Below the pieces are notes generated by a model. It ran no database searches. It was not told where the DNA came from and saw only the letters and a list, made by a program, of their open reading frames with translations. Below, piece by piece: positions 34,614 to 46,070 of a DNA stretch of 64,000 bases. Source of the stretch: Nemophila menziesii (lineage: Eukaryota > Streptophyta > Magnoliopsida > Boraginales > Hydrophyllaceae); NCBI GenBank assembly GCA_029959085.1, contig JARWIR010000015.1, positions 6,633,017-6,697,016 on the forward strand, given 5' to 3'. How positions within the stretch are numbered: position 1 is the stretch's first letter; every line of letters starts with the position of its first letter. A program made the translations under genes and the position numbers.

Positions 34614-36487
34614 GCAGCGCCGCCCAATCAGGCCGGCAAGAAGTCTCCGTTCGATGGCAACTCTGATCCGATGGAGGAGAACAATCAAGCGATGGTTGCT
34701 GCGCGAGGTCCCCTGCCCTCCAGATGGAGGAATTCCCTGCGTTAGCGGCCACCGCATCCAGGTAGAACAAGCAAACGAACAAGAATTAACCCAGTAGAAT
34801 TGAATTCTGATGCCGCTGCTACTGCAATTGATACAGCTGTAATGGAACCCACTAATATTCCTCACGCGCAAAGCCGAACTACACCACCCACCGCGCCAAA
34901 AGGTAACATTCCAGGTCCCTTTATTAGACCGAATCTTGTTGGGTGGAAGGGTACATTAACGGGCAACAATGTAGTCATACCGATTATTGAAGATACGGAG
35001 GAAATAAGGTCGGGTTACATAATGGATGAGGAGGACTTTTTAGAGCTATAAAATTTAATCGAGGACGATGACGAGGAAACAATAATAGATTCAATACCTA
35101 CCGTCATTAGGACTAGAGATGAAATTCAGGAAGGAATTAGATTGTGGCGCAATTCGGCAGTCATTAGACTATTGGGGAGGGAGGTTGGTTTCACATATTT
35201 ACTCTCGAAATTAAAACAGATGTGGGCACCGAAGGGGCATTTCGAACTAGTCGATGTGGGGCATGGTTATTACATAGTTAAGTTTGAGCTTAGGGGTGAT
35301 TTTGATTTTGCGTTGTCCGGGGGTCCATGGATGATCCTAGATCACTATCTAATTGTTAGAGAATGGGCACCTAGCTTCAATACTGCATCAAACTCAATAA
35401 CAATGACGACCGCTTGGGTAAGAGTTTCGAATCTTGGTATGCAAAACTATACTGCGCGTATACTGAGAAAGATAGGGGATAAGCTTGGTAGAACAATCAA
35501 AATTGGCCCGATGACTAAGGGTAGATTAAGAGGGAATTGCGCAAGATTAGCTGTGGAACTTGACTTGAAAAAACCGTTGAACCGGAGGTTAGATTAGGGT
35601 CGGATATATGCAAGGTCGAGTACGAAGGTCTTCACTTGATTTGCTTCGATTGTGGTAAGTTTGGGCACAAAAGAGAGAACTGTCCGTCTATAGTAAGTGA
35701 CCATATGGATGAGGATCAGGATAACGGGAAAGGGAAGGCGACTATGGTTGAAGAGGTCATAGAGGTACCGGTGTCGAAAGAAAAGTACGGGGAATGGATG
35801 ACGGTAAGGAGGGGGAATAGAGGTGGAGGAAGAAGTGGTGTGAATAAAACGACAAAAGTCTATCCAAATAATAATCTAGGAACTCGTTTTGATGCATTAA
35901 GGATGGAAGAAGGTCCGGTTGAGATGAGATTTAATGTGCAAAGTATAATGAACAAAGGACAAAGCTCGGGTTCGAAGGTGTCCGCAAATAAAGGAAAAGG
36001 TATTTCAGGGCCTAATACGGGTAATAAAAAAGGTGGGGGATCAAAAAGTCATGGAATAATTATCTCGCCTAATTTTGAGCAAAGAAGGGATTTGGTTGAT
36101 GAGGTCGAGGTGTACGAGTTTGGGCTTGAGGTGGAACAAGTTGGGGCGAAAAAGGCAAATAAAAAAGGGGGCAAAAAAGGTGCGGCTGTGAGAAAGGTTA
36201 GTATAACAGCTGATAGGAATGTGGGGATTGAAAAGTCAGTGGATAGGGAGTGTGGTGGACCCTCGGCTGGGTCAGATGAAATGGGGAATAAGGAATCTTT
36301 GGAAGAGGTTAACATTATTGATGGAGTGGAATGTCACAGGGACCATTTTGAAAAAAATGTAAATCTTGGGTCCTTTGATGCTGGACCGCCAACACCTCAA
36401 CACAAGCTCATCGAAGAGGTCCTTGCCTCGGTGTTGGACCCCCTTCTCTCGGCAAACAGCTACTGGAAAGTAGCACACCTGCTATGA
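34614..36487 (+). pseudogene. LINE ORF1: DUF4283 domain and CCHC zinc knuckle (broken)
   Basis: Starts ATG at 34614 (MAAAPPNQAGKKSPFDGN), shifts frame near 34725, and has stops near 34770-34800, at 35051 and at 35597. The 35142-35597 segment is the DUF4283 domain (LSGGPWMILDHYLIVREWAP, then VRVSNLGMQNY). The zinc knuckle CFDCGKFGHKRENCP lies at 35642-35686 (Cys-x2-Cys-x4-His-x4-Cys). A long Lys/Gly-rich tail follows to 36487. This protein normally coats LINE RNA. Here at least one frameshift and several stops prevent that. Confidence 0.8.
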
Positions 36488-36683
36488 TTCCCGATTCATT
36501 ATGGGACATGGTAGACGGCAACGGAAACAATGAAACAGCATGGCTCGATAGCCATGTCCAGGAGACAGGCGCTACTGCCATGCACGAACAGGGTCAAACC
36601 ACGGGAGGCTCGGATGATGATATGGAAACGGAAGCTCGCGCTTAGTGCGCCAAGAGGTACCACGTGTTGTTATATTTTTTATT

Positions 36684-39600
36684 TAATGAATTTAGCGAAT
36701 GTTTCAGGTAATTATTGGGAAAGAACTAAAACTCCCATTAATATATTGATATGGAATTGTTATGGAGCTGCCAAGCCTCGATTTAGACAAGTGTTACGCG
36801 ATATGATGGTCAATAACAATGTGTGGCTTTCAGTAATTGTGGAACCTTGTTTAAGTGGTGTAACAACGAATACAGTTATTAACTCATCGCAAAAGGATAA
36901 TTCGATTAGAGTGGATTCGGAGGGTTATAGCGGTGGAATTTGGTTGCTTTGGAATGACTCGAACATTAATGTTGGGGTTCTTTCAGCTGGTCGCCAAGTT
37001 ATAAATATTGAGGTTAGTCAACAAGGATGTAGATCGTGGGTCTTTTCAGCTATTTACGCCAGCCCAGATTATAAACAGAGAGAGGTGTTGTGGGATGCAC
37101 TGTATCATGCGTTTCATAACATACAATCCCCGTGGCTAGTCGCTGGCGATTTCAATCAAGTGGGTCTGGAAATAGACAAGAGAGGTGGGGTTTCGGGTGT
37201 TTCGAGAAGAATGGAAAAATTCGAAGAATGAAGAAATAATTGTGGGTTGATAGACCTTGGATTCGAGGGACCGCGGTACACTTGGAGCGATTCTTGGAAT
37301 TCAGAACAAAAAATCATGGAGCGCCTGGACCGAGCTTATGGTAATGTAGAATGGCATGGTCTTTTTCCGCATACAAGGGTTATTCACCTGGGAAGGGTCC
37401 ATTCGGACCATATGCCTATCCTGATTCAAGTTTGCCCTAGTCAGAGACCGAAAGTTAATCCTCGCCATTTCAGATTCGAAGCTGCTTAGTGTTTACATAA
37501 AGGCTTTCTTGACTTCGTAGACAAAAATTGGGAAGGTAACAACCTTGGTATAGGAGAAGGAATAGTGGCCATTTAGAATAATTTAAATAAATGGAAAATG
37601 GAGGTATTTGGTGATATTAATCGAAAGAAAGGGGAGTTAAGTGCAAGAATATGAGGCATCCATAAATCGTTGCAAGTTTCATATAACTCCTCACTCCAAC
37701 ATATGGGTACACAGCTAACTAAGGAGTATGAAAGTGTTCTTGAGCAAGAGGAAGCTATATATTTTCAGAAATCAAGGAATAAGTGGGTGGAATCGGAAGA
37801 TAGGAACACGAGGTTCTACCAAATTGCAGCTTCTATACGTAAGAAAACGGTTGTTTGTACTAGATTGTTAGATGACGCTAGAAATTGGGTAGAAGAGGAG
37901 GAGGATTTGAAACAATTAGTTCGAGAGTATTTTGAACTCCTCTATGCTGCACCGGAAGACTTAATGGAGGGGGATAGTTTGCCGGCTATAGGACCTCTCG
38001 TTGGGGAGGTTAAGGGTGGTCTTGAACTTCCCTTCTCGGATGAAGAAATTCGTATTGTGGTATTTCAATCAAATCCGACTAAGGCCCCTGGTTCGGATGG
38101 TATGTCAGCGGCGTTCTATCAGAAATGCTGGACATCTGTGGTCCGTCGGTTTGTAAGATGGTTCGTGTTGCTATTGATACTGGTCAGTTGCCTTAGGGTC
38201 TTAACGGTACTCTTATACACCTTATTCCTAAAGTACCAGACCCGAACCGGGTACGCCTTTTTCGTCCTATTAGTTTTATTAATTCTCATGTTACATTTAT
38301 TATGAAGGCTCTGGTCAATCAACTTAGGTCTATTTTATCAAACATTATTGGGTCTTGCCAAAGTAGTTTCTTACCAGGTAGGTCAACGGTGGATAACGTG
38401 GTGCTTGTTCGTGAGGTGGATCATAAGATGCGCCATCTCGCGGGAAGGAAAGGAATCATGGTTGTGAAGATTGATCTCGCGAAAGACTATGACAAGATTA
38501 GATGGGAATTAATTGAAGAAACAGTTCGAATGTTTGGGCTTCCGGAGAGTTGGATAAAGATATTTATGTCTAGTATGAAAGAGAATGAAATGCGAGTTCT
38601 TTGGAATGGAGAGCCCTTAGCTCCGATTACTCCTCACCGAGGTATCAAGCAAGGGGACCCTCTCTCACCGTACATTTTTGTTATGTGTATGGAGAGATTA
38701 TCCTTGCTAATCCAGGAGCTTTGCAACTCGGGGAGATGGAAAGAGATCTGAATTGGTCGCCAAGGTCCCAAGTTATCTCACTTGTTTTTTGCGGATGATC
38801 TAATTTTGTTTGGTGAGGCTTCTTAGTGCAAGTACAAACAATACAGGTGGTGATGGACAGGTTCTGTAAAGCGCCTAGACAGACAATTAGCGCTGAGAAA
38901 TCCTTAATATATTTTTCCTCGAATGTCCCGGAGCAAATCCAGAAAGACCTTGCGTTGTCTAGTGGGTTTTGTCATAGTACCTCTTTTGGGATTTATTTGG
39001 TAGTACCTATTCATTCAGGAAGATTACCGAAAGGGTTCTATAAAGGCATAGTGGAGAAGATGAGAAATAAGTTAGCTTCTTGGAAGTCAAAGACCTTATC
39101 GCTCGCGGGACGAATTACGCTTGCTCAGTCAGTCTTGAACGTGATACCCGTATATCAAATGCAAGTGTTGAAATTACCTAAGTATGTCTGTAAAGGGATT
39201 GATAGACTAGTGTGTATACCGAAAGAGAATGGTGGTCTTCGTATAAGAGAGTCCGAGAGGTATAATTTATCTTTATTAGCAAAGGTTGGATGGAAAATCC
39301 TTCAAGAGGAGAAATCGGTTGCATAGGTGGAGATATTCAGAAACAAATACTTTAAAAATGGACTTTTAAGTCGTGTCCAAAATGGGAATGAGTCCAGTGC
39401 TTGCAAAGCAATTCTAGCTGGTTTGAGGCGTTTCGTGAGGGGTTTATTGTTCAAGCCGAAGAGGAAGGGTCAAGAGTAAGGTGGAAATATGAAGATTCAG
39501 GCCGTTTCTCGGTTAAATCCTCATTCATGAGCTTGGGGGAAGCTAGTGATGAAATGGGTTTTGAGTGGAATTTAGTGTGGAAGCTAAAGTGTTCCCAAAA

Positions 39601-40906
39601 GATACGTGTTTTTCTCTGAAGATTAGTGTTTAATCGTCTCGCAACAGCGGAAAATCTTTACAAAAGAAATATCCTTGAATCTAGATCATGCGTGGTTTGT
39701 GGAGCTGAAAAGGAAGATGCTATTCATGTTTTTTTAAAATGTAAATTAGTTGTTATTGTTTGGAAGTTGTTGGGTTTTAATCCTGATTTTGCAGGTAATC
39801 TAGCAGCTAATGGGGATGGGCTTGGAGCTGCTTGTCGAGGTGAACCAGGAGCTATGATCCGAGGACCTGCTGTCTCGGCTGGAGGGAGTGCAGCTGCTGC
39901 TGCAGCTGAAATGCTGGAGGCTGGTTCGATGAGGAGCGCGGACAGGAACCTGCTGCAATCTCTGAACAGCAGATGGGCGCATTCCAGGAGCGGTCTAAGA
40001 GCTGCTAGGGAAGCGCAACAGCTGCAGCTGTCTCGGGATGCCTCGGAAAGTGCTGCAGCGCAGGAAAATTCTGCAGAAATTTCAGCAGCCCCACCTGGGG
40101 GTATTAAACCTTGGATGGAGGGACATCTTCGGTCCAAGGCGCGAATTGACGGATTCGATTGGCCTTTAGTGTTCGTAGCCGCGTTATGGACAATTTGGGT
40201 CAAAAGAAACTTAGTTGTGTTCAACGAGGGACATAATATTCCTCACGATCTTGAGCTAAAGAGAGATATTTTCTCCCTCGCGGGTAGCTTCGTTCTTGCG
40301 TGGGGTAAGTCGTTAGAAGGCGGCATAATTAAACTTGCTAGTAATATCATGGTGAAGTGGGTAAAACCGGTAAGTGGCACCAAGTTAAATATCGACGGAA
40401 GTTTCATTAGAGCGAAACGATTAGCAGGTATGGGGGGTATATTAAGAGATAGCTATGGGACATGTAATTCTGGGTTCATGGGCTCTTGCTATTTTGTATC
40501 CCCCTTCGTTTCGGAATTACTTGCGTTACATTTTGGCCTTAGATGGGCTTGTAATAGTGGATTTGTTGAGATGGTGATTGAAACAGATTCGGAGGAGCTC
40601 CACGCGCTAGTGAAGGGCGGTGGGAGTTCTACTCGCTATGAGATGGACTCGGGGAAACTCCATGCGCTAGTGAAGGCCGGTGGGAGTTTAGATAGTCGGT
40701 ATGTTTCAATTGCGAAAGAATGTTGTGCGTTACTTCGTCGATTCCCGAAGCTTGAGCTTGTTCATGTGTATCGAGAAGCTAATTTTTGTGCTGATAGACT
40801 TGCAAGAGAAGGTGCACTATATTACGTACTCAACCAGGGGCATTCAAAGACCCACCTGATTTTTTTGGAAGTTGATTACACGAAACAGAAGTGGTTGTGC
40901 AACTAA
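36684..40906 (+). pseudogene. LINE ORF2: endonuclease, reverse transcriptase, zf-RVT, RNase H (broken)
   Basis: The endonuclease begins INILIWNCYGAAKPRF near 36740, with VAGDFNQV near 37140 and SDHMPIL near 37408. The reverse transcriptase shows NPTKAPGSDGM near 38070, VVKIDLAKDYDKIRW near 38460, GIKQGDPLSPY near 38641 and the catalytic FADD at 38788-38799. The zf-RVT region reads CVVCGAEKEDAIHVFLKC near 39688. RNase H begins VKWVKPVSGTKLNIDGSF near 40353 and ends with VYREANFCADRLA near 40768. Between zf-RVT and RNase H lies an unusual Ala/Ser-rich, GC-richer linker (39795-40120). A 60-bp in-frame tandem duplication sits in RNase H (40582-40701). In-frame stops occur at 37229, 37487, 38749 and 38824, with frameshifts near 38160, 38825 and 39430. 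Confidence 0.85.
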
Positions 40907-40999
40907 TAGAGTTGTACTAGATAGAAAATAAAAACTTTTGTTCTTTATGTAATCCTTTATTCATAACGGCTTTATAGCCTCTCATGTATGCAAAAAAAG

Positions 41000-41012
41000 T
41001 ATATGAATATTA
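41000..41012. repeat. LINE target-site duplication, right (copy B)
   Basis: TATATGAATATTA, one mismatch to 34533-34545. Confidence 0.65.
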
Positions 41013-41040
41013 ATTCTTTTAGATAATATATAATTAATAT

Positions 41041-41163
41041 GGGTAAGACTTCCATCCTATATTGGATGCTCCAATATTCATAGCATATTTATTAATTATA
41101 ATAACAGAACACATATCATTAGGTTAATCAGGTGACCATCTAATATTGGATGAAAGATTTTTC
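41041..41163. mobile_element. Small MITE-like inverted repeat, ends present only in copy B
   Basis: GGGTAAGACTTCCATCCTAT at the left is roughly the reverse complement of ATATTGGATGAAAGATTTTTC at the right (41144-41163). Copy A keeps the middle (88-176) but lacks about 20 bp at the left end and 25 bp at the right. Confidence 0.4.
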
Positions 41164-41258
41164 TAAATTATAGTGTCTAAGAAAAAAACAAAAGATGAAA
41201 TATAACTATTTTTATGATTAACAATAAACATCATGTGTTTCTCTAAAACAAAATGTAA

Positions 41259-41268
41259 TATTGAAAAT
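41259..41268. repeat. Target-site duplication of the Mutator-like element, left
   Basis: TATTGAAAAT, identical to 45342-45351. With one tolerated mismatch it extends to 11 bp. The length of 9-11 bp is typical of Mutator-like elements. Confidence 0.8.
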
Positions 41269-41269
41269 A

Positions 41270-41332
41270 AGGATACGGGAGAAGAGCTGCCAGCTTATTT
41301 TAAAAAGTAGGCTAGCAGGCATTAGTATATAA
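41270..41332 (+). repeat. Left terminal inverted repeat of the Pack-MULE
   Basis: Runs from AGGATACGGGAGAAGAGCTG to GCATTAGTATATAAA. It matches the reverse complement of 45278-45340 except at one base (AGAAGAG against AGGAGAG). Confidence 0.9.
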
Positions 41333-41419
41333 AGAGAAAAAAAAATAATTATAAACTAAGTCTACGACTATTCTTCTCATAACTCTTCTTTCTCTCACTC
41401 AAATACATGAGAGCTTTCA

Positions 41420-41469
41420 ATGGGGTTTGCTTCCGCGACTGGGTTTTCTAGGCTTCTCGCCTCTCATAG
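41420..41469 (+). pseudogene. Captured first-exon fragment of an unidentified gene
   Basis: An ATG at 41420 opens MGFASATGFSRLLASHR and meets a possible donor (TAG then GTATG) near 41470. It is preceded by a CT-rich leader (41376-41400). The Ser/Arg-rich, acid-free start resembles an organelle-targeting presequence, but the source gene is not recognised. It could be a third captured fragment. Confidence 0.35.
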
Positions 41470-42250
41470 GTATGTTCTTCTCTCTCTTTTCCACATATTC
41501 TATATAAACCCTAATTTCATATATTATGAGTATGTATAAAATTGTTGAGCCATTGGAAGCCATCGATTCAGAATTCTTAGTATAGTATGTGTCAAAAGTT
41601 TTGTATAAAACTAATAGATAATTGCACCATCGACCCATAATATTTTTTCACACAGCGTCTGATATTTCTTCACACACATTGTTTTAAATCAGGGTTTATT
41701 GCACCATTAGTCCCTGCCGACCAATGACAATGAGTTCTTTTAGTTGTATTTATCCTATTGGAAGGATAATTGGAGATGTAAATAATTACTTGTGGTTTAA
41801 GTGATGATAAGATGGATTAAGCAAATACATTGTTGGGTAAATTGCACCATTGTTCCTTGCTTCGTACGCAATAGCCAAATATATCCTATTCTTCAGAAGA
41901 CGTGAAAATTTATCAGATTATTAGTAAACCTATCAGATTTCTCATTTGAGGTCTATGGTGCATCTCTTGACTTGATTGGAATCTGAAACATCGTAGAGTA
42001 GCAGGATTAATAGCTATTGAAATCACCACAAAAGAGGTGGTGCTGCTTGTAGTTCTAACAATTCATAAGATACATCAACATTGTCCAACTCAACTGAGGG
42101 CTTACATGGATGTTATATGGTGACCTAGCATAATGTCTATTCTCTAGTTGTTAGATGGAGAAGAATTCTGAACCTTGTGACCCTGTTCTCTAGGTTAGCA
42201 AGTTAAGGTACTCGCTCCTTCTGACAATTAATATACTTGTTCCTTTTTCA

Positions 42251-42922
42251 ACACCTGAGAAGAAGCATAGGCTTCCATCTGCTTACAATCGATTCATGAA
42301 GTGAGTATTTTTATGGTTTTGGTACTATTTCTTTCTGGTTTGTGTTTGTAATTATTCTTTCTATTTTGCTAAAATATATATGGAGTATTACCTTTGACAA
42401 ACTTATATATAATTTTTTCAAACATCTATAATGTATTTTACTAAATGTATTTTAACTTTTCATTACATTGCAAGGAGATTCAGCGCATTAAGGCTGCCAA
42501 TCCAGTAATACCCCATCGTGAAGCTTTCAGCGCTGCTGCTAAAAATGCCAGTTTCATGTTCTCTTTAATTCTTTTTTTATAACCAGGTAAATACTTTTAT
42601 AGAAAATATTGCACATGTCAATATATATATATATATATATATATTAACTTACTTTTACTATATATACAAAAGCATATATATTACCTATTTTGCATAACAT
42701 ATAATCTAACTTGCATTTTACACTAAATTCTACAAAGAATCATTAATGTTGACATGTATAAAACAGTGGGCTAGGTACATTCCAAACACACCAAGTGGAT
42801 CTATTTCCAGGAGCAGTAGCCATGTGAGTATGGACCAGATCACCTTCTCTCCTTTCCATAAAACCAAAAAATTCTTTATTGGAAAATTTTCTTATATTAT
42901 GTCTTTTATTCAGGCCTAGGTG
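42251..42922 (+). pseudogene. CRC-like: Captured CRABS CLAW-like YABBY gene fragment (three exons)
   Basis: Exon pieces encode the YABBY domain in order: TPEKKHRLPSAYNRFM at 42251-42299 (before a GTGAGT donor); EIQRIKAANPVIPHREAFSA and AAKN at 42476-42545; and WARYIPNTPSGSISRSSSH from 42767 after an ACAG acceptor, read open to a TAG at 42920. YABBY proteins are plant HMG-like transcription factors. The KKHRLPSAYNRFM and WARYIPN residues point to the CRABS CLAW/DROOPING LEAF branch, which controls carpel and nectary development. The N-terminal zinc finger was not found. The second exon boundary has lost its normal splice signals and a codon is missing at the first junction. It is a dead fragment, though it could produce antisense or chimeric RNA matching the parent gene. 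Confidence 0.88.
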
Positions 42923-44583
42923 GTGTAGCAGTGCAGCATGCTTCATAAAGCTGATTGGAGATGAAATGGCTACAAAAATCGACTTATTTTCTTAAATATT
43001 GTTCATAAAAATTTCTAGTGTTTGAGGCACCAAACCTCTTAAATTATCATGTAATGCTTGAATTACTTAAGTTGTATGATATTATCACCTTTATGTATTA
43101 TATTTAGAACAGAAAAAAAACACCCTTATGTATTATTCGCTTATGTAAAACTGGTTGCAAGCCATGCGTCCACATATTTGGTACGCATCAAGTGTAAACT
43201 AACTCACGAAGATTGTGAAGAGGAGCTTAACTCATGTTTGGTACTGTAAATTAAAAACACGTAGACAAAGATATTAAATAGGAAAGAAAGCAGCAGCTGC
43301 AATATAATCGGAAAAAAATTCAAAGAATAAAACCAAAATGAGTAGCTCTCTAACTTCATATGATAAGTAGCTCTCTGACTTCAAGTATATGTTATTCTGT
43401 GCAAGCAAGTAAAACAAAACAGGGACCTATATGCAATTTTTGTCAAACTATTAAATGAGTTGAGTCTTAAGTAAATTTTATGTAAATGCACCAGTTAAAC
43501 AATAATATATCATTTTCTGTACAAGATTTAATACATAGTTTATCATAAAAGTACCACCAAGCATAGACTACTATGAAACACAACCACATATGAACAAGAA
43601 CAATCTTTAGCTGAAAAAAACTGCTATAACTTTTACATCCTTCACCATTCAAACATCCTTATATATTTAAAACCCATTCAAGTCTAGGGAAACCACATTG
43701 CCTACCTTTCATTTGTTGAAAGCCAACTCATTTCGGTATCAAATTTTATAATAAAACTCAATATTAATAAATCACTCCTGTTTTAATGTAATTTTACATT
43801 TGAATCAAGAAGTATTATTACCTTATGTTGACTATTCGATAAGATGCTCAGTGATTGAAGGTATTCCAATTCCTCAACAGTTTAATGATTAAATTGACCT
43901 ACTGCATACTTTATACGTTGTTATAGAGTACCCAAATTTACACCATTTAAATAAAGAACATAACACTTATGAAACTGTGAAAATATATAAACTCTCTTGC
44001 TTAAGCGCTTATATGATTTTCCAGTACAATCAATATATAGCAGAAATAATGTAGCATTATGCTGTGAAACTTAAAATTTCTATGGTGAAAAAAGATAGTT
44101 ACAACATGTTGTTAAATTGTGTCAATGTACAAAAGAAACATTTAAAAAGTAGTGGACAAAATCTCGATACGAAAACAAAAATTTACAACATATTACATCA
44201 TGCTAGAACCAGCAGAATAGCTTGCAGATAGATGGTCCTACAACTCTCTTGATTAATCGATTCATATGATTTACCAGTTCACTTTGTTGGCTCAGAAACA
44301 CACAATCGCCAGTCCAAAACTCGAGCCAATGGCTTAGATCAATTGAAGTTAGCCAAAATTCATATCCATGATCTTCCTACTCCAGAGTATAAGATTTCCC
44401 TCTAAAATCACATCCACACAAATACTCCCCAGAACCGTTAGATGAGGCGTACCATACTTAACCCTCCCTAGATACAAATATTCCCGTTATCACTCAAAGC
44501 ACTCGCGAATTTCGAATAAACATTTGTTATCTGAACTTGAAACGATTATAACGGACATTCCGGTGACGAATCAAAATGGAGCG
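42923..44583. other. Pack-MULE interior, no recognised coding sequence
   Basis: AT-rich. Chance frames at 43058-43249 and 43467-43652 lack motifs. Part may be captured intron or flanking DNA of the YABBY source gene. Confidence 0.4.
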
Positions 44584-45252
44584 TTATGGTCCCGTCAGGG
44601 CTCCAACGACAGCTTCGGCTATTTCAATAACAACTCCTTCCTGAAGTGATAAAAGTATGCGTTATGGTTCCTTAAGTTTCAAAAATTATACTTTGATCCT
44701 GTTAAAAGAAATTATACTAATAGAGTGATATACCTTAACTCTGGGAAAAAAATTTATAAAGACCTACAGTGCAATTAACTCAAAAATCTAGTATAGGCGC
44801 CTATATTGCAATTCTTGCTTAATATAAGGACCAATAGTGTAATTTTCTCATAAAATCTAATGTAGGGCCTTTTTTGGTCAAAATTAGAGGGAGTTATAAT
44901 ATAGTTAACTCAAACAAAATACGTATGGTGGACCTATCGTGCATTTAACGACCTATAACGCATCTTTTGCTTAAATTAAGGACCAATAGTGCAAATATCT
45001 CATAAAATATAGGGACTTATAAATTATACTGCAGTTACTCAAACAAGGACCAAAACTGCAATTAATAAGAAACCTACCTGTGCTTCCTTTGTACGAGCTC
45101 CAAGATGAGGGATAACAGTTACATTCTCATGCTGCACCAATTTGCTGTCTTTCTTCGGAGGCTCCTCATCAAACACATCAAGAGCCGCCTGAGCGACTAT
45201 TCCACTATCAAGTGATCTAACTAAGGCATATTCAATAACACCACCACAATCT
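44584..45252 (-). pseudogene. PGDH-like: Captured D-3-phosphoglycerate dehydrogenase fragment (two exons)
   Basis: On the minus strand 45252-45078 encodes [15 protein letters not shown] then [15 protein letters not shown] and [12 protein letters not shown], ending TKEAQ before a GTAGGT donor. After a 437-nt intron ending CTTCAG, 44640-44587 encodes EGVVIEIAEAVVGALTGP followed by a stop (44584-44586). These are the C-terminal part of the dehydrogenase catalytic domain, with the IPHLGA segment that holds the catalytic histidine. The enzyme opens the phosphorylated serine pathway in plastids. The ACT and regulatory domains and the entire N-terminus are missing. Relative to family members one codon is lost after GGVI, and [12 protein letters not shown] has Arg where Ser is usual. 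The fragment ends in a premature stop. Confidence 0.9.
44650..45077 (-). other. Retained intron of the captured dehydrogenase fragment
   Basis: Bounded by GT (45077) and AG (44641) on the minus strand. Internal AAGGACCAATAGTG units recur near 44821 and 44980, so a small repeat sits inside. Confidence 0.6.
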
Positions 45253-45277
45253 ATCTTAATTTTTGTTTTAATTTTGT

Positions 45278-45340
45278 TTATATACTAATGCCTGCTAGCC
45301 TACTTTTTAAAATAAGCTGGCAGCTCTCCTCCCGTATCCT
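45278..45340 (-). repeat. Right terminal inverted repeat of the Pack-MULE
   Basis: Reverse complement of 41270-41332 with one mismatch. Confidence 0.9.
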
Positions 45341-45341
45341 C

Positions 45342-45351
45342 TATTGAAAAT
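45342..45351. repeat. Target-site duplication of the Mutator-like element, right
   Basis: TATTGAAAAT, identical to 41259-41268. Confidence 0.8.
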
Positions 45352-45703
45352 TTATTTATTTTTCTATAAATTTAAAAACGTAAATATTTTTTAAAAAATA
45401 TAATAGGTTTAAAAAGGTTGTTGAACATTAACCCTAACCCGTCCATTTCAACAATAAAGATAGGAATTCATCATTAAGGTCTTACGCCGCCACTATTTTA
45501 TTACTATTTGATATCCCATTCTCTTCCAATCGATTCATATTCTTATCATTTCTCCTCCTTTTTTATAATGTTTCTTTAGTTTCCAATTTCGATTTTAAAC
45601 AAGTGGATTCACTATCTTCTATGTCTCAGATCGATGGACATTTCATTTCAATTTAAATGTATGTATTTCTTGATCTATTGTTATTTTTTGTGATAAACTT
45701 TAT

Positions 45704-46070
45704 ATGCTAAAACAAATTGTTCCACCTGCTACTGAAGACAACAACGGACTCAATGTGATCAGCGCTTCAAGGTTGTCTGATGACCTGTCTCTGTGCTACT
45801 TTTATGTTTCTCAAGTAAGTCAATACAATCTCATCTAATTTTAAATATTCGACTCACCATTTCTCATGCTCTCGAATGTCTCTCTTTGTTTTCAGGAAAC
45901 AATTGAGGATCCTCCTACTCCTGCTGCAGGCTAATTTAATTTATTTTTCTTCCAGTAAATAATTCAATTAATTCTTAAAATGTGGTCCAATTGTAACTAA
46001 TTTTGTTATTTGGATTTTTCATTTTTGCAGGAAAGTGAGAAAAAAGTAAAAAACGTATCAGTCTGCTAAA
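45704..46070 (+). pseudogene. Possible small multi-exon gene relic (copy B)
   Basis: Counterpart of 628-989. Exon 1 (45704-45814, 37 codons) stays open despite indels relative to A and keeps the GTAAGT donor. Exon 2 (from 45896) reads ETIEDPPTPAA, but its donor has changed from GGTAAT to GGCTAA. A third stretch after TTTTTGCAG reads ESEKKVKNVSVC to a stop. No homolog recognised. Confidence 0.25.

Larger units (their letters stand above)
34546..40999 (+). mobile_element. Nearly full-length L1-type LINE with RNase H (inactive)
   Basis: A 6.45-kb non-LTR retrotransposon bounded by a 13-bp target duplication and ending in a short A-tail (40992-40998). ORF1 is followed by ORF2 with endonuclease, reverse transcriptase, zf-RVT and RNase H regions in that order, the usual plant L1 layout. 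Both frames carry multiple stops and frameshifts, so it cannot move on its own. The 3' tail sequence also forms the first 55 bases of the window. Confidence 0.85.
41269..45341. mobile_element. Pack-MULE-type Mutator-like element with captured gene fragments, 4.07 kb
   Basis: Long terminal inverted repeats (41270-41332 and 45278-45340, about 63 bp with one mismatch) starting AGGATACGGGAG, flanked by a 10-bp duplication. The empty site is visible in copy A at 265-275, so the insertion followed the duplication. No MURA-type transposase is recognisable. The interior carries exon-intron fragments of two or three host genes: an ATG exon at 41420, a CRABS CLAW-like YABBY fragment on the plus strand, and a phosphoglycerate dehydrogenase fragment on the minus strand. 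Introns are retained, so capture was at the DNA level. This is the definition of a Pack-MULE. Confidence 0.88.

Noticed and set aside
39724..40224. 166-codon minus-strand frame rich in Ala/Ser/Pro
   Set aside because: Antisense of the Ala-rich linker of LINE ORF2, which aligns in frame with the RNase H region.
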